A stretch of 64,000 bases of DNA from Hypomesus transpacificus. Lineage: Eukaryota; Chordata; Actinopteri; Osmeriformes; Osmeridae. The number at the start of each line of letters is the position of its first letter. The first letter of the stretch is position 1. Shown one piece after another: positions 59,416 to 64,000 of the stretch. The notes under the pieces are model-generated. The model saw nothing but the letters and a program-made list of their open reading frames with translations. It did no database searches and was not told where the DNA came from. Where the stretch lies: assembly GCF_021917145.1 (NCBI RefSeq), contig NC_061062.1, positions 13,278,521-13,342,520 on the forward strand. Direction: 5' to 3'. The translations under genes and the position numbers were made by a program.

Positions 59416-62400
59416 ATGAATTCTGCTATTGAAGCACACTGTTCAGAGCTGGTGGCTCGCGAGAGAAGCGGACACACAGCTCTAGTGGAGGGGGACCAGC
59501 TTTATGTCTGGGGAGGCTACGTGGTAAATACTGTGATACAACAACTGTCAAATCAATAAATACATAAATCATTCTAGTCTTTTTTTGTATGTTAACGCAA
59601 TGTTATGCCAGACTAGGCATCACAACGTCGATGTCAAGTCAAATATTAATGTGATCATAGTAATCATGTAATTATCTTTTGCAGTCAATTGCTGATGATG
59701 AAGTATTCCTACCCAATGATGAAATCTGGGTGTATGATATAGAAAGAGGAGCATGGTGAGATGGTGCATCTTACGACATTGTAACATTTGCGAATGGTTG
59801 CATGGAAACTGTCAAGCTGTCAGTGTCTCATGTTCATGAATGTTTCAACTGAAGATAAACCAAACTACACACAAGAGACAAATATGCAAAACTGAATCAT
59901 GGTGATGTACAGTACTGTACAACACAGTCCTACAAGCAAAATCATCACTGTATTATAACACACATATAGCTACTTCATCTTCCATTTACAAAAACATTCA
60001 GTGTCAGTAGTCTCTTAATGCTTTTAGACTGTGTGTGTGTGTGTGTGTGTGTGTCTGTATATAGGTGTGTGCGTGTGCGTGTATTATAGACAGATTGATC
60101 CACAAGATCCACATTCACTGTTGGACTCTTTTTCCTGTCCTAAAGGGAAATGTTTCAGATGTCCGGCCAGGTACCGCCCTCCATGTCTGGCACCTGTGGC
60201 TGCTCTCTCAATGGAGACATGTACATATTTGGGGGTTGTGATGACAATGGACAAACAAATCAGGTGATTGCTATGTAAATGTAGTATGGCTTACTGTGAC
60301 GTAGTATGGCTTAACTGTGAAGTAACAAAACATAAATAATATACAAATGAAGAAGCAAGAAATACCAAAATATTGTAGCACAGCCATTGTGGGTCTAATA
60401 AGAGTCTGTGTTGGTACACAGCTTTACTGTGTGAACCTGCTAGATGGTCAGTACTGTTGGAGAAAGATCATTCATGAGAGTGGCTCCCCTCCCTCTCCCA
60501 GAGACAAGCTGTCCTGCTGGGTCTACGCTGGTAGGTGAGTATGGTTATAGCTATGAATGGCTTTGGACAGTGAGCCATAAACTGAACATTAGTCAAGTTT
60601 ACAATGCACTATATGTACTATTTGTACATCGTTTTGGATAAAGGCACCTGCTAAATGAATAAAATGTAATGAACATTTTTACAATTACAGGTTTACAATG
60701 TCCCAATTTTTTTAGGCTATTGTGGCCTTGACCAATGTCACAGTACATCAAAGTCTGGTAGAGTGTGTGATGTGGGTGTGTGCCGACCCCCGCAGGCTAA
60801 TTTACTTTGGAGGCTACGGTCACAAGCAGCTGAGAGACATTGACAACAACAACCGAAGCTTCATTCTGGATGAGGCCTCATGGGTAAAGTTTAATGGCAG
60901 TTTATTTATAGATAGTCTTATAAAGTTACTTAAGAATATAATAAGGGAGTAAGGTGCACTGCTGCAGAATGGGGGTGGGGGGCAGGGTGGTGTGACAGTT
61001 TCTTACGTTCTTGTCTGACTTTTTTTCGCCCCTCACCCCCAATATATCTGACAAGTTGGCACCCATGGTAAGATTTATTGAAAGTCAATTGAATATTTCT
61101 TGGCCACACTCACTAGTTTTTAACCTTATAGGTTAACAATGTTTTTGTTTGTGACATTTTAATTGTTTGCACTTCAGGTTCAGGATGTCTTCTGGGGATG
61201 GAACAATGAGGTCCACGTGTTTGACCCCAGAGCATCCAACTGGAGTGAACCCCGCACTAGTGTACGGCTTAAGTCTTAAATTAGGCTGAATGTATTCATT
61301 TCAATTAACTTTCATTTCGAAAGGGCAAAAAAAAACACAATCACCAGGAAATGATCTGGAAAATGATGATACTAAGTAGCCGACTGCACGGCTGGTAGAC
61401 AGTGATTGATGTTTGTGTCTGCAGGGTCGTGCCCCCGCGCCCCGGGCAGCTCACGCCAGCGCTATTCTGGAGCACAGAGGATACGTGTGTGGAGGGAGAG
61501 TCATGGTGAGAGTTGCATGTTTATCTCAACTTCTTGTGAGAATTCCGAGCTATCAAAAACATCTTGACACACGTTTGTCTGTTCTTCTTGAGTGTCAAAT
61601 ATGCTTCCTCACTTGTAGGAAACCAGGACCAGCGACATCCACTGTCTGGATCTGAAGACATGGACGTGGACGGAGATGTAAGTTTTTACACGTGACACAA
61701 TTGAAATTCTAACATATTGACCATAGATATCAGTTGTCCAATAATAATTCAAAAATAATATCAGGTCATGTCTAGTTATTTTAATTGATTTTTGATAACC
61801 CCTCGTCTAGTGTACCAGTCTCCACAGTACCAGTAGGACGGTCTTGGCATACTATGACTGCAATATCAGATAGAGCTCTCTTCCTCTTTGGTGGATTGAG
61901 TGTGGAGTGCCGGCCAATGAGTAAGTAGTAGTACAGTATACCCACCGAGAGAATTGAAGTAAATTTGTTTCTATTTTTAAACAGAACCTTTAGACAAGCA
62001 TCCATAAAGCCTGGATTCTATTTCCCAGGTGATGGCTGGGTGCTGGACGTCGAAACAAAGAAATGGAGAGAGATCGAACATCCCTACCAAGAGAAACCAC
62101 GGTAGCCAAAGAGAATTTTGTTGCCAAAAAATACATTGTCTAAACAAAGTAAACTCGATTTAGAGTACCTTTCATTTGGCTGTATTTTATGTCAGGGATA
62201 TGTATTATTATCCATGAAATATTTCACACCGTTTCACACAGGAGATTATCCTATGAGTCTTCTCTGTCCTTTACTGGAACTCACTTTTATTGTATTCCTC
62301 CAGGTTGTGGCACACAGCGTGCCTTGGCAGGGATTCTGATGTCATCGTCTTTGGTGGAAGCTGTGACTTCATCCTCCTTGTTGACAAGGTAGGTTTTCTA

Positions 62401-62884
62401 TTAAATACTTATCTCTCTGTCAGGCTGTTGTTACTACTAGGACGGCATTGTCATGCATGACAGGATGAACATTTAAAAACATGCCTTAGAATCGAGAATA
62501 TGTTATTCATTTAACAGATAACAATGTAGCCGGCTAAAATGAGGAAATACATGTTGAATGGATAATACACTCTCTCACTCTCTACCTTCTTTAAGGGTCA
62601 CTGCAATGATGCACTTGTTTTCCAGATACAGCCTCATCCCCTCTTTAGGTAAACCATCTTTCCACTCAAAGTGAGAATAATAGTTTTGTTTCATCACATC
62701 CAACCAGTCTGCTTTCTCTTGACATTATTTATTTCCTGACAGGTTATGCGAGGACTACATCGCAAAGAATATACAGTCGAGCAAAATACTTGAGAAAAGG
62801 TTCACTTTGCTGCCCTCCAAGCTGCTTCAGGCTGTCCAGAGACGAATGACCTTCTATAGAGCCTCAAAAAAGAATGTCAATTAG
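59416..62884 (+). CDS. klhdc1: Kelch domain-containing protein 1
   Basis: KLHDC1 is a CUL5-type ligase receptor for C-terminal glycine degrons, paralogous to KLHDC2. Thirteen exons sum to 394 residues: 59416-59523, 59685-59755, 60146-60263, 60422-60534, 60796-60883, 61178-61261, 61425-61505, 61619-61677, 61811-61920, 62029-62101, 62304-62388, 62596-62648 and 62743-62884. Kelch motifs include LYVWGGYV, MYIFGGCDDNG, LIYFGGYGH, LFLFGGLS and VIVFGGSCD. One blade reads GYVCGGR where GYIFGGR is usual. The donor after exon 61178-61261 is GTACGG. The tail ends with a basic stretch and no Gly-Ser end. PolyA signal 63189-63194. The start ATG may have an alternative upstream exon, since I did not find a promoter. 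Confidence 0.94.
60621..60672 (+). repeat. SINE tail remnant
   Basis: CGTTTTGGATAAAGGCACC and CTGCTAAATGAATAAAATG resemble the tail of the SINE at 11271-11437. The tRNA head is missing. It lies in a klhdc1 intron. Confidence 0.6.
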
Positions 62885-63623
62885 TCCTACATGCTACAGA
62901 TAGTTTTAGTTCAGTATAGCATTCTGCTTTGTACATGCAGTTTTATTTATTAATTATCTTTTATTAAATAGTGAGTATTGCAGTCACTCTTTATTGCAAA
63001 CTACTACATATACATTATTTTCATATTTTCATCATCAATCATAAAAAAAATACATAACACACAAATACAAGTTTCAGCTGCTTTTACATTTGTATACTGT
63101 TGAAATAGACTTGATATCTGTTAGTATATGATGTGCTTTAAATATATTTTATACCATGCATGTGCATCTATAAAATGTGTTTTAAATGAATAAATATACA
63201 ACTAAACCTGCATGGAGTAAACGGTCATTACTCTATTCATACACGTAGTGTTTTATACTCGTCAAGTCATTCCATGCATAATGGAGCCAATATATTATTT
63301 TATGTAGCCTACTACAAATGTTTCGATTTTTAGACGGATGTCTATTTTTAATGGTTTATTTTTCAATGACTCTGATTCTAAAGTTTTCCCCTTAGTGGAT
63401 TCCAGCCACATGATCTGTTGCCATGGTTAAGTCAACAGACGCTTTGTGTCTGGAGGAGTGGAGCTGCGAGTCAGTTGAAGAACCATGGCAAAGCACTGTG
63501 TGACTTAAACAATTTGCTTGTGGTTTCGTATTAACCAGTAAAAAAGATTGAGGTTTTTGTCAAGTAAAACTAACTAACTACATTAAGTTTCAAAGTACAT
63601 TAGCATAGCCTTCACGACACAAA
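62885..63623. promoter_or_regulatory. klhdc1 3' UTR and dnaaf2 upstream region
   Basis: AT-rich sequence with AATAAA at 63189-63194 and an X-box-like site at 63417-63430. No coding signal. Confidence 0.5.
63417..63430. promoter_or_regulatory. X-box-like RFX site upstream of dnaaf2
   Basis: GTTGCCATGGTTAA has a perfect left half-site (GTTGCC) and central AT. The right half GGTTAA departs from the ideal RGYAAC. It lies about 200 bp upstream of the start of dnaaf2, a ciliary dynein assembly gene. Confidence 0.45.
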
Positions 63624-64000
63624 ATGGAGTTCGGCGAGAAACTAAAAGAGATGAACATGACAACCGATGAAATTAAAAGGTTTACCAACGCTTTCAAAGA
63701 CCCTAAATTCAAAGAATTGCTACAAGATTACGCCCAGGAAATTTCAGACCCGAAGATTAAGATGATATATGAGCAAGAAATTAAAAAGTTGGAGCATGAA
63801 AGGGGCATTGACCTTAATTTTATTCACCCCAAGCCTTTTCGCGTCTTGAAGACGAGTGTGGACGGCAAACAGAAGTGCTTTATCAACATCTGCTCCAACG
63901 AGTGCATTGGAAAACCAGAATTTAAAGTCGGGAAGTCAAACGACGGCATTCCAGGCCACCACTGGTCTCTGCCCCACAGCTTGACCCAAGGGCGAACTGA
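63624..64000 (+). CDS. dnaaf2: Dynein axonemal assembly factor 2 (kintoun), partial, 3' end outside window
   Basis: DNAAF2 is a PIH-domain co-chaperone that pre-assembles axonemal dynein arms in the cytoplasm. The visible 125 codons are one open frame starting MEFGEKLKEMNMTTDE. They show the N-terminal helix region (FKDPKFKELLQDYAQEI, EIKKLEHERGID) and the start of the PIH1 domain (HPKPFRVLKTS, CFINICSN, HHWSLPHSL). No intron is seen before the window ends. The chosen ATG is the first in frame and fits the family N-terminus. Confidence 0.94.
   Translation, partial: MEFGEKLKEMNMTTDEIKRFTNAFKDPKFKELLQDYAQEISDPKIKMIYEQEIKKLEHERGIDLNFIHPKPFRVLKTSVDGKQKCFINICSNECIGKPEFKVGKSNDGIPGHHWSLPHSLTQGRT

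Overview
The window is nuclear DNA from a ray-finned fish, most likely a teleost with a compact genome. Every recognisable gene is a vertebrate orthologue split into many short exons. Introns are small and rich in CA, TCTC and poly-C tracts. There is a tRNA-headed SINE with the tail common in fish, a MITE and several minisatellites. I cannot name the species. Exon limits were read by eye from splice sites, reading frame and family resemblance. For most genes the exon lengths add up exactly in frame.

Layout. 2-23439 (+): the 3' part of dync1h1, cytoplasmic dynein-1 heavy chain, 66 coding exon positions, from the tail/linker to the stop codon. 24224-25799 (-): a six-exon gene I do not recognise. 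26264-30821 (+): wdr20. 32645-36031 (-): mok. 37182-48745 (+): nemf. A single-coding-exon zinc-finger gene (45005-46972, -) with a retrotransposon gag-like N-terminus lies inside a nemf intron. 50153-53024 (-): klhdc2. 54108-58731 (-): pole2. 59416-62884 (+): klhdc1. 63624-64000 (+): the first part of dnaaf2.

The most striking feature is in dync1h1. The exon encoding most of the microtubule-binding domain at the stalk tip is present twice in tandem (13916-14111 and 14273-14468). Both copies are 196 bp with the same phase and intact splice sites, and 16 of 66 residues differ. Because 196 is not a multiple of 3, using both or neither breaks the frame, so exactly one must be chosen. This predicts two dynein motors with different track-binding surfaces from one gene. 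Other notable items are a 40-bp minisatellite that copies an exon end and its splice donor nine times, a gag/zinc-finger fusion gene, an AT-AC (U12-type) intron in pole2, and RFX X-box motifs upstream of mok and dnaaf2.

The genes are a syntenic set, not an operon. As I remember the human map, dync1h1-wdr20-mok and nemf-klhdc2-klhdc1-pole2-dnaaf2 are two distant parts of chromosome 14; here they are adjacent. Shared themes are dynein and cilia (dync1h1, mok, dnaaf2) and protein quality control or ubiquitin handling (nemf, klhdc1, klhdc2, wdr20).
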